DNA of 24,860 nt from DAOVIY01 sp964513365 (GCA_964513365.1 CAZEMH010000007.1:1-24860); one strand, 5' to 3'. Positions 12,867-20,668 are shown, counted from the first letter of the stretch. The notes: generated by a model not told the origin, from the letters alone. A program made the numbers and translations.

Positions 12867-14102
12867 ATGAAAAGAAAATTTATACAATATATACTAAAAT
12901 ATTTAGCAAAACTTATTTTATGGCGCTATAAGCCTCTTATTATCGGTGTGACAGGAAGCGTTGGAAAAACTTCTACAAAGGAAGCAATTTATACAGTATT
13001 GAAAAAGAAATTCAAAGTTGAAAGGAATATTTTTAATTTAAATACTGAGATAGGAATGCCTCTAACTATAATCAGGGGCAAAGATGCAAAACGGAATATT
13101 TTTCTTTGGTTTTATAATTTTTTTCATACACTTTGGTTATTTATCTTTAAGACAAAAAAATATCCTGAAGTATTAATTCTTGAGATGTCTGAAGATGCGC
13201 CTGGCATGATCAAATATTTAGTTGATTTGGCAAGACCTAAAATAGGAGTAATTACTACTATAGGAAATCCTCCTGTTCACTTGGAGTATTACGAAAATAT
13301 AAATCAATTAATTGAAGAAATAGGCTATTTGCCACAAAATTTAACTTTAAATGATTCAATAATTTTGAATGCTGATAATGCATTGGTTTTAGATTATAAA
13401 GATAAAACAGTTGCTAAGGTTTTTTCTTATGGGTTTTCTGAACATTCTGATATTAAGATAACGGATTATAAATTAATTAATGTGGACAATCTAAAAGATA
13501 TAGGAATGAGTTTTCGTTTAGAAGCTAGTGGTAGTTTTGTTCCAGTAAAACTTGAAGGTGTTTTCGGAAAGGCGCAAATTTATGCTCTAGCTGCTGCTGC
13601 TGCAGTTGGTTTATCTTTAGGCATGAATTTAGTTGAAATTAGTGAAGCGATGTTGGATTATAAAGTAGCAAAAGGAAGGACAAAATTCATTCCTGGAATC
13701 AAGAATACTTGGATATTAGATGATTCTTACAATGCTTGCCCTGATTCAGTTCGCGCTGTTCTTGATACATTAAAAGTGATTCCTGCAAAAAGAAAAATTG
13801 TTGTTTTAGGTGATATGAAGGAATTAGGAGAAAATTCAAAGCAAGCTCATGTAGAAATAGGAAGAAATATAGCAGATGTAGCTGAAATTCTTATTGCTGT
13901 AGGGGAAGAAATGATTATTGCCAAAGAAACAATTGATAATGAATATTCTAATATACAAACTTTTTGGTTTGAAAACAGTGAACAAGCTAAAAAATTTGTC
14001 AAAAAGATTATGAAGGACGGTGATTTAGTGCTAGTTAAAGGTTCTCACGCAATGGAGATGGAAAAAATTACAAAGGAATTGAAAAATCCGAGTTCTGGAT
14101 AA
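12867..14102 (+). CDS. murF: MurF-type Mur ligase lacking the N-terminal domain
   Basis: A 411-residue ATP-dependent Mur ligase. The P-loop GVTGSVGKTS is at 27-36, followed by FNLNTEIGMPLTI, the central-domain pattern LILEMSEDAPGMIKYLVDLARPKIGVITTIGNPPVHLEYY, and the C-terminal-domain DDSYNACPDSVRAVLDTL and VLGDMKELGENS motifs, all typical of MurF (UDP-MurNAc-pentapeptide synthesis, cytoplasm). A normal MurF has about 80-100 residues before the P-loop that bind the UDP part of the substrate. Here only 26 hydrophobic/basic residues precede it, possibly an amphipathic membrane-associated helix. An upstream extension is impossible because ftsI ends 3 bases before. MurF is more likely than MurC/D/E because of the DxSYNA-N/C-P-x-S and GDMxELG motifs. 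Confidence 0.85.
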   Translation: MKRKFIQYILKYLAKLILWRYKPLIIGVTGSVGKTSTKEAIYTVLKKKFKVERNIFNLNTEIGMPLTIIRGKDAKRNIFLWFYNFFHTLWLFIFKTKKYPEVLILEMSEDAPGMIKYLVDLARPKIGVITTIGNPPVHLEYYENINQLIEEIGYLPQNLTLNDSIILNADNALVLDYKDKTVAKVFSYGFSEHSDIKITDYKLINVDNLKDIGMSFRLEASGSFVPVKLEGVFGKAQIYALAAAAAVGLSLGMNLVEISEAMLDYKVAKGRTKFIPGIKNTWILDDSYNACPDSVRAVLDTLKVIPAKRKIVVLGDMKELGENSKQAHVEIGRNIADVAEILIAVGEEMIIAKETIDNEYSNIQTFWFENSEQAKKFVKKIMKDGDLVLVKGSHAMEMEKITKELKNPSSG

Positions 14103-14115
14103 TCATGTTTTAATA

Positions 14116-14124
14116 TGTTATATT
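14116..14124 (+). promoter_or_regulatory. Extended -10 promoter of tRNA-Glu
   Basis: TG-T-TATATT (14116-14124) lies 10 bases before the mature tRNA 5' end, leaving a start only a few bases upstream of the tRNA. No clear -35 is seen. Confidence 0.5.
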
Positions 14125-14134
14125 TTTGCTACTT

Positions 14135-14209
14135 GCCGTCATCGTCTAGTTCGGTTTAGGACGCATGGTTCTCATCCATGTAACCCGGGTTCAAATCCCG
14201 GTGACGGCA
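14135..14209 (+). tRNA. tRNA-Glu (anticodon CTC)
   Basis: A full cloverleaf of 75 bases. The acceptor GCCGTCA pairs with TGACGGC (14202-14208) and the discriminator is A14209. The D-arm is GTCTAGTTCGGTTTAGGAC, with the TCGTCTAG start typical of tRNA-Glu. The anticodon stem CATGG/CCATG holds loop TTCTCAT, giving anticodon CTC (reads GAG). The T-arm CCGGG-TTCAAAT-CCCGG is perfect. The variable loop has 4 bases. CCA is not encoded. Confidence 0.95.
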
Positions 14210-14212
14210 CAT

Positions 14213-14542
14213 ATGAAGAATAAATTACAAAAAAGTTGGATATTATTAGGCATAAGCTTTGTCGTATCATTTTTTTTAAATTACTTAGTGTTTAAAAAGG
14301 CTGGAACTAATTTTCCAGTAATTTTTCGTTCTAATGATTTTGGAATCAATTTTTTAGGCAATAGAAATCTACTTTTGCAAATTCCGATTTTAGGAATGGT
14401 TTTTGTAGGAATAAATTATTTGCTTTTACGGTTGTTTGAAAAAAGTAATAAAAACTTGAGTAAATTGCTTTTTTTTGCTAATATAGGAGTTACTGTTTTA
14501 ATACTTTTAATCAGTGTGCAAATTTACTTTTTAAATAGATAA
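14213..14542 (+). CDS. Small three-helix membrane protein
   Basis: A 109-residue protein with membrane helices at about 8-26, 55-80 and 85-107. Between the first two is a polar loop, FPVIFRSNDFGINFLGNRN. The pattern of a DFGI(D/N)xxG loop between helices is one I recall in uncharacterised small membrane proteins that are common in Patescibacteria; its function is unknown. The ATG at 14213 is only 4 bases after the tRNA, so the mRNA 5' end would be created by tRNA 3' processing or by read-through from the tRNA promoter. An apparent longer frame starting inside the tRNA is not a real extension. It ends 4 bases before rplU. Confidence 0.68.
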   Translation: MKNKLQKSWILLGISFVVSFFLNYLVFKKAGTNFPVIFRSNDFGINFLGNRNLLLQIPILGMVFVGINYLLLRLFEKSNKNLSKLLFFANIGVTVLILLISVQIYFLNR

Positions 14543-14546
14543 TTAT

Positions 14547-14864
14547 ATGTTGGCGGTTATTGAAACAGGAGGAAAACAATATTTGATTTCTCCTAAACAA
14601 AAAATAAAAATAGAGAAAATAAAAGACGTAAAAGAAGGTGATGAAATAGCTTTTGATAAAGTACTGCTTTTAGTTGACGACAAAGGTGATGTAAAAATTG
14701 GCCAGCCTTATATTTCTGGAACAAAAATTCTTGCAAAATGTGAGGAATCAGGAAGGTCTAAAAAAATAATAGTTTTCCGTTATCGTCATAAAACACGCTA
14801 TAAAAAGAAAAAAGGGCATAGACAGCCCTTTATGAAAGTATTAATAAAAGAAAAAGCTAAATAA
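14547..14864 (+). CDS. rplU: Ribosomal protein bL21
   Basis: A 105-residue large-subunit protein with the family start MLAVIETGGKQYLI and the rRNA-binding C-terminal stretch KIIVFRYRHKTRYKKKKGHRQPFMKVLI. Length is standard. In most bacteria rplU is followed directly by rpmA (bL27); here the next gene is recR on the opposite strand, with one base between the two stop codons, so rpmA must be elsewhere or absent. It is probably co-transcribed with the tRNA-Glu and small membrane protein genes. No terminator is seen between the converging genes. Confidence 0.96.
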   Translation: MLAVIETGGKQYLISPKQKIKIEKIKDVKEGDEIAFDKVLLLVDDKGDVKIGQPYISGTKILAKCEESGRSKKIIVFRYRHKTRYKKKKGHRQPFMKVLIKEKAK

Positions 14865-14865
14865 A

Positions 14866-15504
14866 TTATTTCCTTCCTTCTAAAGCATTTGTAAGGGTTT
14901 CTGCGTCTGCAAATTCTACTTCTCCTCCTTGTGGAAGCCCGCGAGCCAATTTTGTTACTTTAATTTTATCATCTAAATCTTTAATAGATTTTTCTATAGA
15001 ATAGGTAGTTAAATTACCTTCTGATGTTGGACTTAGAGCTAAAATGACTTCTTTTATTGGGTGATTTGATGTTTTAGCTTTTTTGATTCGCATTAGGAGC
15101 TGAGGAATAGTTATCCTCAGTTTTTTATTTTCATCGATTCCTGATAACAATCTTCCTAAGACATGATAAACGCCATGGTATTTATTTGTTTTTTCTATAG
15201 ACAAAAGATCAGTTTCTTTTTCTACAACGCATATAATAGATTTATCTCTTTGTGGATTTTCACAAATTTTGCATAATTTGCCATTTGAAGATTTTTTTCC
15301 TTGTTCTGCCTCTGTGATGAAAAAACAATTTGGGCATACTTGTGTTTTGGAAAATAAATCAATAAAAGCACGACAGAAGTTATTCTGGGATTCTTTTTTT
15401 TGATGTAATAACCAAAAAGCCAAACGAGTTGTTTGACGTGGCCCCATGCCAGGAAGTTTTGAGAATATGCTTATAAAATTTTTAATTGATTTTGGTAAAT
15501 CCAT
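14866..15504 (-). CDS. recR: Recombination protein RecR
   Basis: A 212-residue DNA-repair protein that works with RecO/RecF to load RecA at gaps. The order is an N-terminal helix-hairpin-helix (LPGMGPRQTTRLAFWLL, about 17-33), a four-cysteine zinc finger (C57, C60, C78, C81), then a Toprim domain (about 89-170, IICVVEKETDLLSIE...GVYHVLGRLLSGIDE). The C-terminus has TKLARGLPQGGEVEFADAETL. The zinc-finger loop between the Cys pairs is a little longer than usual. The start at 15504 gives MDLPKSIKNF, matching family N-termini; ten extra upstream residues are possible but unlikely. It is the last gene of the corA-cysS-dnaB-recR series. Confidence 0.94.
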   Translation of the reverse strand: MDLPKSIKNFISIFSKLPGMGPRQTTRLAFWLLHQKKESQNNFCRAFIDLFSKTQVCPNCFFITEAEQGKKSSNGKLCKICENPQRDKSIICVVEKETDLLSIEKTNKYHGVYHVLGRLLSGIDENKKLRITIPQLLMRIKKAKTSNHPIKEVILALSPTSEGNLTTYSIEKSIKDLDDKIKVTKLARGLPQGGEVEFADAETLTNALEGRK

Positions 15505-15553
15505 TTTTTTTATTTCGAGTGAAATGAGAAACAAAGTTCTGCGAAGCAGGTTC

Positions 15554-16933
15554 TTATTCTCCTTCTAATTCAGGAAATTTTTCATCTTTTTCAAGATTGC
15601 GGAAACTTGCTAATTGATCATTAAAGAATAAATTCGCATGACCTAAAGGGCCATTACGATGTTTGGCAATTATAATCTCGGCAATATTTTTATTTTCACT
15701 GTCTTCTTTATATCGGTCTTCTCGATAAACAAAAAGAACTACATCAGCATCTTGTTCCAAACTTCCTGTTTCTCTTAAATCAGAAAGTTTAGGGCGGCAT
15801 CCAGGCCTTGATTCAACAGCGCGATTGAGCTGTGAAAGAGCTAATACAGGAATATTTAATTCTCTTGACAATGCTTTTAATGAACGTGAAATTTCAGAGT
15901 ATTGTTGGACAGTACTTTCACGAGAAAGAGCAGGGCTGATTAATTGGAGATAATCCACAACAATTAATCCTAAATTTGTTTCTGCTTGTAGTCTGCGCGC
16001 CATAGTACGAATTTGCATTATAGTAGGTGAAGCAGCATCATCAATAAATATCGGAGCTTCAGATAAACGGGACAGAGCATCTTGGATAAGCGTAAAATCA
16101 TTAATGTCTTCATTAGTAGAGAGACGACCTGTCCTTATCTTCCATAAATCAACTGTTGATTCAGCTGCTATTAATCTATCAACTACTTGATCTCTCGACA
16201 TTTCTAAACTAAATATTCCTACAGGAATCTTTTCTTTTAAAGCCACATGGCGGGCAATATCTAAAGCGAGAGATGTTTTACCTAAAGAAGGTCGACCTCC
16301 TAAAATAACTAAATCAGACTTTTGCAAACCGCCAAGATAATTATCTAAATCATTAAATCCTGTAGCAACTCCCCGCAATTTATCACCTCCTTTATGTAAT
16401 TGGTCTATTCTTTCAAATGCTTTAACCAATTCGCCTTTTAAAGCTACAAATTCATGTGCTATGGATTTTTCAGAAATAGAGAAAATAATTTGTTCTGCTT
16501 GGTCTAAAACTTCATTTATATTTTCTGATTCTTTCCATCCTAATTCAGCGATTTTATAAGAAGCAGCAATTAAATCACGCAATACCTTTTTTTCATGAAC
16601 TATATTTGCATAATGAACTACATGGGCGCTAGTAGGGGTCTTATTGACTAAAGATGTTAAATAACTTGCTCCTCCTATTTCGTTTAATTGTTTTTTTTCT
16701 TTTAAGCGGCTGGATAAAGAGAGAACATCAATTGGAGCATTTTGGTGGTATAAATTTAGAATAGTTTCATAGATCAAACGATGTCGGAGTTCATAAAAAT
16801 CTTCAGGGAATAAAAGATCAGCAATTTTAATAATCGCGTCCTTGTCTATCATAAGAGATCCTAATGTTGATTCTTCTGCCTCTATATTTTGAGGAGGCAG
16901 TTTTTCTTTTGTAATTTTGTTTTTTTCAATCAT
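15554..16933 (-). CDS. dnaB: Replicative DNA helicase DnaB
   Basis: A 459-residue hexameric helicase that unwinds DNA at the replication fork. The N-terminal domain (PPQNIEAEESTLGSLMID, 13-30) binds primase. The RecA-like motor has Walker A GGRPSLGKTS at 212-221, the arginine/lysine-rich H2 regions, Walker B LGLIVVDYLQLI, and the conserved SQLNRAVESR...LSDLRETGSLEQDADVVLFVYREDRY. No intein is present and the length is normal. It starts 9 bases after the cysS stop, and recR follows about 50 bases later. That gap contains a small CTGC/GCAG inverted repeat of no clear role. Confidence 0.96.
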   Translation of the reverse strand: MIEKNKITKEKLPPQNIEAEESTLGSLMIDKDAIIKIADLLFPEDFYELRHRLIYETILNLYHQNAPIDVLSLSSRLKEKKQLNEIGGASYLTSLVNKTPTSAHVVHYANIVHEKKVLRDLIAASYKIAELGWKESENINEVLDQAEQIIFSISEKSIAHEFVALKGELVKAFERIDQLHKGGDKLRGVATGFNDLDNYLGGLQKSDLVILGGRPSLGKTSLALDIARHVALKEKIPVGIFSLEMSRDQVVDRLIAAESTVDLWKIRTGRLSTNEDINDFTLIQDALSRLSEAPIFIDDAASPTIMQIRTMARRLQAETNLGLIVVDYLQLISPALSRESTVQQYSEISRSLKALSRELNIPVLALSQLNRAVESRPGCRPKLSDLRETGSLEQDADVVLFVYREDRYKEDSENKNIAEIIIAKHRNGPLGHANLFFNDQLASFRNLEKDEKFPELEGE

Positions 16934-16942
16934 GTATTAGAT

Positions 16943-18406
16943 TTAAAGTTTAGGCTTTATAATTACACCTTCTTTTCTATCTTCTATCAAAAATCCTGAT
17001 TTTTCTATAATTTTTCTTATTTTATCAGCTTTTGTCCATTCTTTTATTTCTCTTAATTGTTCTCTTTTTTTTACTAATTCTTTTATTTTTTTTGACGGAG
17101 TAATAAGTTTAATTTTATCTAATCCTAATCCCAATACCTTATCAAACTTTAGAGCTAATTCATAGAATTCTTTTGAATTATTTCTGTTCTGATAATAATC
17201 TCTTATTAGTTTCCAGAAAGCAGCTAAAGCTTTTGGGGTATTAAGGTCATTACTAATTGATTTTTCAAATTCTTTTTCTATTTTTTTTAATGAAAGAGTT
17301 GTTCTTCTTTGTTTATCAGTCTTTTTTTTATCGATAAGGCAGTCTAAAATAAAGTTATAAATATTATTTAAGCTTTCTTGGGCATTTTCTAATGCTTTTA
17401 GAGAGAATTCTAAAGATGCTCTATAATGGCTATTTAAGGCTAAATAACGAAATGCTAAAGGAGAAAAACCTAATTTTTCAAGATTTTTAATTAAGATTAC
17501 ATTTCCTATAGATTTTCCCATTCTAGCATCTTTTAAAACAAGAAATTCCCCATGCAGCCAGAAATTTACAAATTTTTTATTTGTTACAGCCTCTACTTGG
17601 GCTATTTCATTAGTATGATGAATGGGAATTAAGTCTGTTCCTCCTGTGTGTATATCAATTGTTTGCGCTTTTTTTGGAAAGAGCTTTTTTCCTTTAAAAG
17701 CTTTGCCTAAATATTTTAAATTAATAACTGAGCATTCAATATGCCATCCTGGAAACCCTATTTTCCAAGGTGATTGCCATTCCATTTGTCTTTTAGAATT
17801 TTTAGGAGAGAATTTCCAAAGAGAAAAGTCAGTAATATTTTTCTTTTCTGGAGAAAGTTCTATTCTTGCTCCGGCCTTCAATGTCTCATTGAGTTTTTTA
17901 AAGTTCATTCCAGTAAGTTTTCCATAATCTTTCAATTTAGAAGTATCAAAATATATTCCATCGCTGGTTTGATAAGTAAAATTATTTTTCTCCAAAACTT
18001 TAATAAGTTCAATGTCTTCTTTTATATGATCAGTTGCTTTGGCCACTATATCAGGAGCAAGAATATTTAATTTTTTACAATCATTAAAAAAAGATTTAGT
18101 ATAAAATTCAGCTATTTCAAAAGCTGATTTTTTTGTTTTTTTTGCTGCTTTTTCTATTTTATCTTCTCCAGTGTCAGCATCAGAAGTTAAATGTCCCACA
18201 TCAGTAATATTCATTACATGTTTAACTTTATATCCTTGGTATAACAAAACTCTTTTTAGAATATCTTCAAAAATATATGTTCTTAAATTTCCAATATGCG
18301 CATAAGAATAAACAGTTGGGCCGCACGTATAAAGTCCAACTAATTTATCTTTTATCGGCTTAAAGACTTGTTTCTTTTTAGTAAGAGTATTATAAAGATA
18401 AAGCAT
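16943..18406 (-). CDS. cysS: Cysteinyl-tRNA synthetase
   Basis: A 487-residue class I aminoacyl-tRNA synthetase that charges tRNA-Cys. HIGH motif HIGN is at 37-40 and the KMSKS equivalent MGKSIGN at 296-302 (Gly replaces Ser in the second position). The zinc site uses C28, C225, H263 and E267, matching the known enzyme. The GGTDLIPIHHTNEIAQ segment and the anticodon-binding C-terminal domain are present. The ATG directly touches the stop codon of corA with no spacer, so translation is probably coupled. Lys codons are frequent, in line with the AT-rich genome. Confidence 0.96.
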   Translation of the reverse strand: MLYLYNTLTKKKQVFKPIKDKLVGLYTCGPTVYSYAHIGNLRTYIFEDILKRVLLYQGYKVKHVMNITDVGHLTSDADTGEDKIEKAAKKTKKSAFEIAEFYTKSFFNDCKKLNILAPDIVAKATDHIKEDIELIKVLEKNNFTYQTSDGIYFDTSKLKDYGKLTGMNFKKLNETLKAGARIELSPEKKNITDFSLWKFSPKNSKRQMEWQSPWKIGFPGWHIECSVINLKYLGKAFKGKKLFPKKAQTIDIHTGGTDLIPIHHTNEIAQVEAVTNKKFVNFWLHGEFLVLKDARMGKSIGNVILIKNLEKLGFSPLAFRYLALNSHYRASLEFSLKALENAQESLNNIYNFILDCLIDKKKTDKQRRTTLSLKKIEKEFEKSISNDLNTPKALAAFWKLIRDYYQNRNNSKEFYELALKFDKVLGLGLDKIKLITPSKKIKELVKKREQLREIKEWTKADKIRKIIEKSGFLIEDRKEGVIIKPKL

Positions 18407-19315
18407 TTAGAGGAATTTTCTCTTTTTAAGATAAGAAAATATTAATATTGATGGTATAAAAGCGATTGATATGATAAGCCAAAAATCATAAGGAGCTCCA
18501 ACAAAAGGTAAAAAACTTGTATTCATTTGATAAATACTAGTAATTAATATAGTAGGCCATGTTACGAGAGAAAGAATTGTGTAAATTCTTGTTAGGAGAT
18601 TAGTTTTATGCTCTATCAAAGAATTATTTGTATTTTCCAATGATTCTATATTATCCTTGAAACTATTAATAAGATTTTCCACTTTTGTGCTATCACCGAC
18701 TAAATCGTCAAAATAAATACATTTGCTTTGTCCAAAAACTCGTGGTCCTTGCCTGGATAAAGAACATAATGTTTCTTTTAAATATCTAAATATTCTCTGG
18801 AAATTAAGCACGTCTCTTTTTATAAGAGAGATATTAGGAATTGCGTTTTCCGCTTTACCTTGGAATATTTCTTTTTCCACGTCATTAATCTTTTTTTGAA
18901 TGTGATGGATTTGTCGTATAGCAAAATCCAAGAAATATTCTATAATAAAATAAAGGAGCTTTATGGTGTCATTAAGATATAAATTCTCAAAATCTTTTGT
19001 ATAAACTTTTTCCATAAGTTCTTCGCGCATTACAGCGCTTTTTTCATAACAAATCGTAATAAGGGTATTTTTATCTAATATAACGTCCAGTTCCCATGGA
19101 GATGATTTTTTCTCAACAGCGTTCCAGCATGGAAAATGAGTTACTAAAAACATATAGCCATCGTATCTTTCGGTTTTATTTCTTTGGGAAGGCATTTTAA
19201 GCTCTTCCAAAATGATGGGATGAAAACGATAGTTTTTGCGAAGATATTCAATATCTTCTTCAACTGGGCAAGTAATATCTATCCAAGTGATTCCTCCTTT
19301 AAATATTTGTCTCAT
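18407..19315 (-). CDS. CorA-family metal transporter with altered signature (YQMN)
   Basis: A 302-residue CorA/MIT-superfamily protein. The cytoplasmic N-terminal domain includes the PSQRNKTERYDGYMFLVTH segment near 42-60. A long stalk helix follows, then two membrane helices (about 245-262 and 276-296) and a basic KKRKFL tail. These features are normal for CorA-type Mg2+ channels. The pore-mouth signature, normally YGMN, reads YQMN at 262-265: the Gly is replaced by Gln. That Gly-Met-Asn loop forms the selectivity filter, so ion selectivity or conductance may differ. First gene of the minus-strand operon, driven by the promoter at 19355-19383. Confidence 0.88.
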   Translation of the reverse strand: MRQIFKGGITWIDITCPVEEDIEYLRKNYRFHPIILEELKMPSQRNKTERYDGYMFLVTHFPCWNAVEKKSSPWELDVILDKNTLITICYEKSAVMREELMEKVYTKDFENLYLNDTIKLLYFIIEYFLDFAIRQIHHIQKKINDVEKEIFQGKAENAIPNISLIKRDVLNFQRIFRYLKETLCSLSRQGPRVFGQSKCIYFDDLVGDSTKVENLINSFKDNIESLENTNNSLIEHKTNLLTRIYTILSLVTWPTILITSIYQMNTSFLPFVGAPYDFWLIISIAFIPSILIFSYLKKRKFL

Positions 19316-19354
19316 AGAATAAATTATTAAATTGTTGAATTATCCAATAGTTTC

Positions 19355-19383
19355 ATTTTATCATGCTGCATAAAGTCAGGCAA
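19355..19383 (-). promoter_or_regulatory. Promoter of the corA-cysS-dnaB-recR operon
   Basis: On the minus strand, TTGCCT (19378-19383) is followed by a 17-base spacer and TAAAAT (19355-19360), which is preceded by TG-A (extended -10). The predicted start near 19348 leaves about 33 bases of leader before the ATG at 19315. Confidence 0.65.
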
Positions 19384-19427
19384 ATGTAATCGTGGAAAAA
19401 CAGGGGATAAAAATTAATCGGGTTTTG

Positions 19428-19436
19428 TGTTATAAT
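19428..19436 (+). promoter_or_regulatory. Extended -10 promoter for the 274-residue protein
   Basis: TG-T-TATAAT (19428-19436), a perfect extended -10. The start near 19443 leaves a leader of about 38 bases. It diverges from the corA promoter about 45 bases away; the region between the two genes holds nothing else recognisable. Confidence 0.7.
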
Positions 19437-19480
19437 AAAGCATTAAAAGTAAGATTAATTTTAATAAAGTCCAATAAAAT

Positions 19481-20305
19481 ATGTTTAATTTAGAAATGGG
19501 GCCAGAGGAATTAAGGCAAAATCAGGAAAATTTTAAATCAGACCTAAAAACAACAGAAATAGTAGAAACAGAAGAAAAAGAAAAAAAAGAAGAGTACAAG
19601 AAATTCATAGAAAAAATTGAAAAAATAGAAAAAGAAAATAAAACTGAACAAGACGATTTGATGCAAGCATTATCCGAGAAAGAAGCCTCTATTTTTCAAA
19701 AAACTAAAGAGAAAATAAAGAAAGGTTGTAAAATAGGCATTGTTGGTACAATGATTGTTACTTCTCTTTTAGCTGTGGGTTGTGGAGCGGAAAAACCTCA
19801 AGAAGTAGATCATTGGTCCCAAGTTAATATTGAAGAGGCAAGGAAAACAATTCCTGATGAGGTAACGAAAAGCTGGGTTAATTATGGGTTAAGGTCAATT
19901 GGTAGTTGGAAAAAAGATGGAGAAGATTTTTTAGTAATGATAGGGTCAGGTATGCATTACTATAGAATAACGCAAGAAAATTTAGAGGAATTTAAACAAA
20001 AAATAGGTGATGAAATAAATCAGTTTTTATATTACTCAACCGTTGAAATGAGCAGAGATAAAAACCTTACTGGTAAATTATTAGATGCGAGAATAAAAGT
20101 CTTTTTTGCTAAATATGTAGAACATGCAATGGAAAACGATATGAGCACTATTGCCCATGGTCTTTTTGAAAAAGCTTCTCCAGATGAATGGCAACAATTA
20201 GAAGATTATATTTATTTTGAAGTTGAGCAGCCTGACATAAACGGAGAAGAAAATGAAGTAAAGCAAAGCCCTGATTTAAGTAACTTAGATCCTACGTTAA
20301 AATAA
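19481..20305 (+). CDS. Unrecognised protein with charged N-terminus and internal lipobox-like segment
   Basis: A 274-residue protein I do not recognise. Residues 1-82 are highly charged, Glu/Lys-rich and likely a cytoplasmic coiled coil. Residues 83-100 form one hydrophobic segment (CKIGIVGTMIVTSLLAVG), followed by Cys101 in LLAVGC-GAEKP, which resembles a lipoprotein cleavage site, although it is about 100 residues from the start. The rest (about 105-274) is hydrophilic, with many aromatic residues (HWSQVN, SWVNYGLRSIGSWKKDGEDF, QFLYYSTVEM), and should be outside the cell. It may be a type II single-pass protein, or translation may start internally (ATG codon for Met91) to give a normal lipoprotein. 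The next gene follows after 1 base. Confidence 0.6.
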   Translation: MFNLEMGPEELRQNQENFKSDLKTTEIVETEEKEKKEEYKKFIEKIEKIEKENKTEQDDLMQALSEKEASIFQKTKEKIKKGCKIGIVGTMIVTSLLAVGCGAEKPQEVDHWSQVNIEEARKTIPDEVTKSWVNYGLRSIGSWKKDGEDFLVMIGSGMHYYRITQENLEEFKQKIGDEINQFLYYSTVEMSRDKNLTGKLLDARIKVFFAKYVEHAMENDMSTIAHGLFEKASPDEWQQLEDYIYFEVEQPDINGEENEVKQSPDLSNLDPTLK

Positions 20306-20306
20306 T

Positions 20307-20585
20307 ATGATAATTAATAAAAAAAATTTTTCAGCTTTGGGAATAGAAAATTTGCCCTCAGAAAAGCAAGAAGAATTAGTAAATAAGTTAGAGGATATTA
20401 TTCTGGAGAAATTGTCTATTGAAGCAGTTAAAAAATTATCAATAGAAAATAGAGGAAAGTATTTTCAATTATTAAAATCAGCAATGCCAATAGATATTTA
20501 TAATTTTCTTTCAAAAAATATTTCTAATTTTGAAAAGTTGGCTCAACAAATAGCTGAAGAAGTAGTGGCTGATTTTAAAAAATAG
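20307..20585 (+). CDS. DUF5663-like small helical protein
   Basis: A 92-residue, all-helical, acidic protein without cysteines or membrane segments. The pattern is LGIENLPSEKQEELVNKLEDIILEKLSIEAVKKLS..., then MPIDIYNFLSKNISNFEKLAQQIAEEVVADFKK. This fits what I recall of DUF5663, a family of small proteins found mainly in Patescibacteria, with unknown function. It starts 1 base after the stop of the 274-residue protein and is probably translated with it. The DUF assignment is from the motif order (LP..EKEE near the start, a central gap, then a final F..L...I...) and is moderate. It precedes the heat-shock operon, which has its own promoter. Confidence 0.6.
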   Translation: MIINKKNFSALGIENLPSEKQEELVNKLEDIILEKLSIEAVKKLSIENRGKYFQLLKSAMPIDIYNFLSKNISNFEKLAQQIAEEVVADFKK

Positions 20586-20615
20586 TTCTCGCTCCAGAAA
20601 AACAATGTCATCGAT

Positions 20616-20642
20616 TTAGCACTCTTGACATTTGATTGCTAA
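20616..20642 (+). promoter_or_regulatory. CIRCE element (HrcA operator)
   Basis: TTAGCACTC (20616-20624), exactly nine spacer bases, then GATTGCTAA (20634-20642). The consensus is TTAGCACTC-N9-GAGTGCTAA, so 17 of 18 arm positions match. The HrcA repressor binds CIRCE and releases it on heat stress. The -35 box TTGACA sits inside the spacer, so binding would block the promoter. Confidence 0.9.
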
Positions 20643-20652
20643 TGAGTAAAAT
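20625..20652 (+). promoter_or_regulatory. Heat-shock operon promoter within CIRCE
   Basis: TTGACA (20625-20630), a 16-base spacer, then TAAAAT (20647-20652). The predicted start near 20659 makes the ATG at 20669 the first usable start, excluding the upstream TTG/ATG codons at 20636 and 20642. Confidence 0.8.
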
Positions 20653-20668
20653 ATGGAATGAAAACAAC

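Noticed and set aside
14165..14212. N-terminal extension of the small membrane protein into the tRNA
   Set aside because: These bases form the anticodon and T arms of a perfect tRNA-Glu; the true start is ATG 14213.
15505..15534. Ten-residue N-terminal extension of RecR
   Set aside because: RecR proteins begin near the MDLPKSI equivalent; the extension has no family support.
15505..15553. Regulatory hairpin between dnaB and recR (CTGC...GCAG)
   Set aside because: Only about 4 bp of stem without a T-run; too weak to call.
17622..18070. Plus-strand ORFs of about 100 codons opposite cysS
   Set aside because: They are antisense shadows of a well-conserved cysS gene, with no ribosome-binding site and no recognisable protein pattern.
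20636..20668. Longer HrcA start (TTG 20636 or ATG 20642)
   Set aside because: Those codons lie within or next to the CIRCE arm and upstream of the predicted transcription start; the family N-terminus fits ATG 20669.
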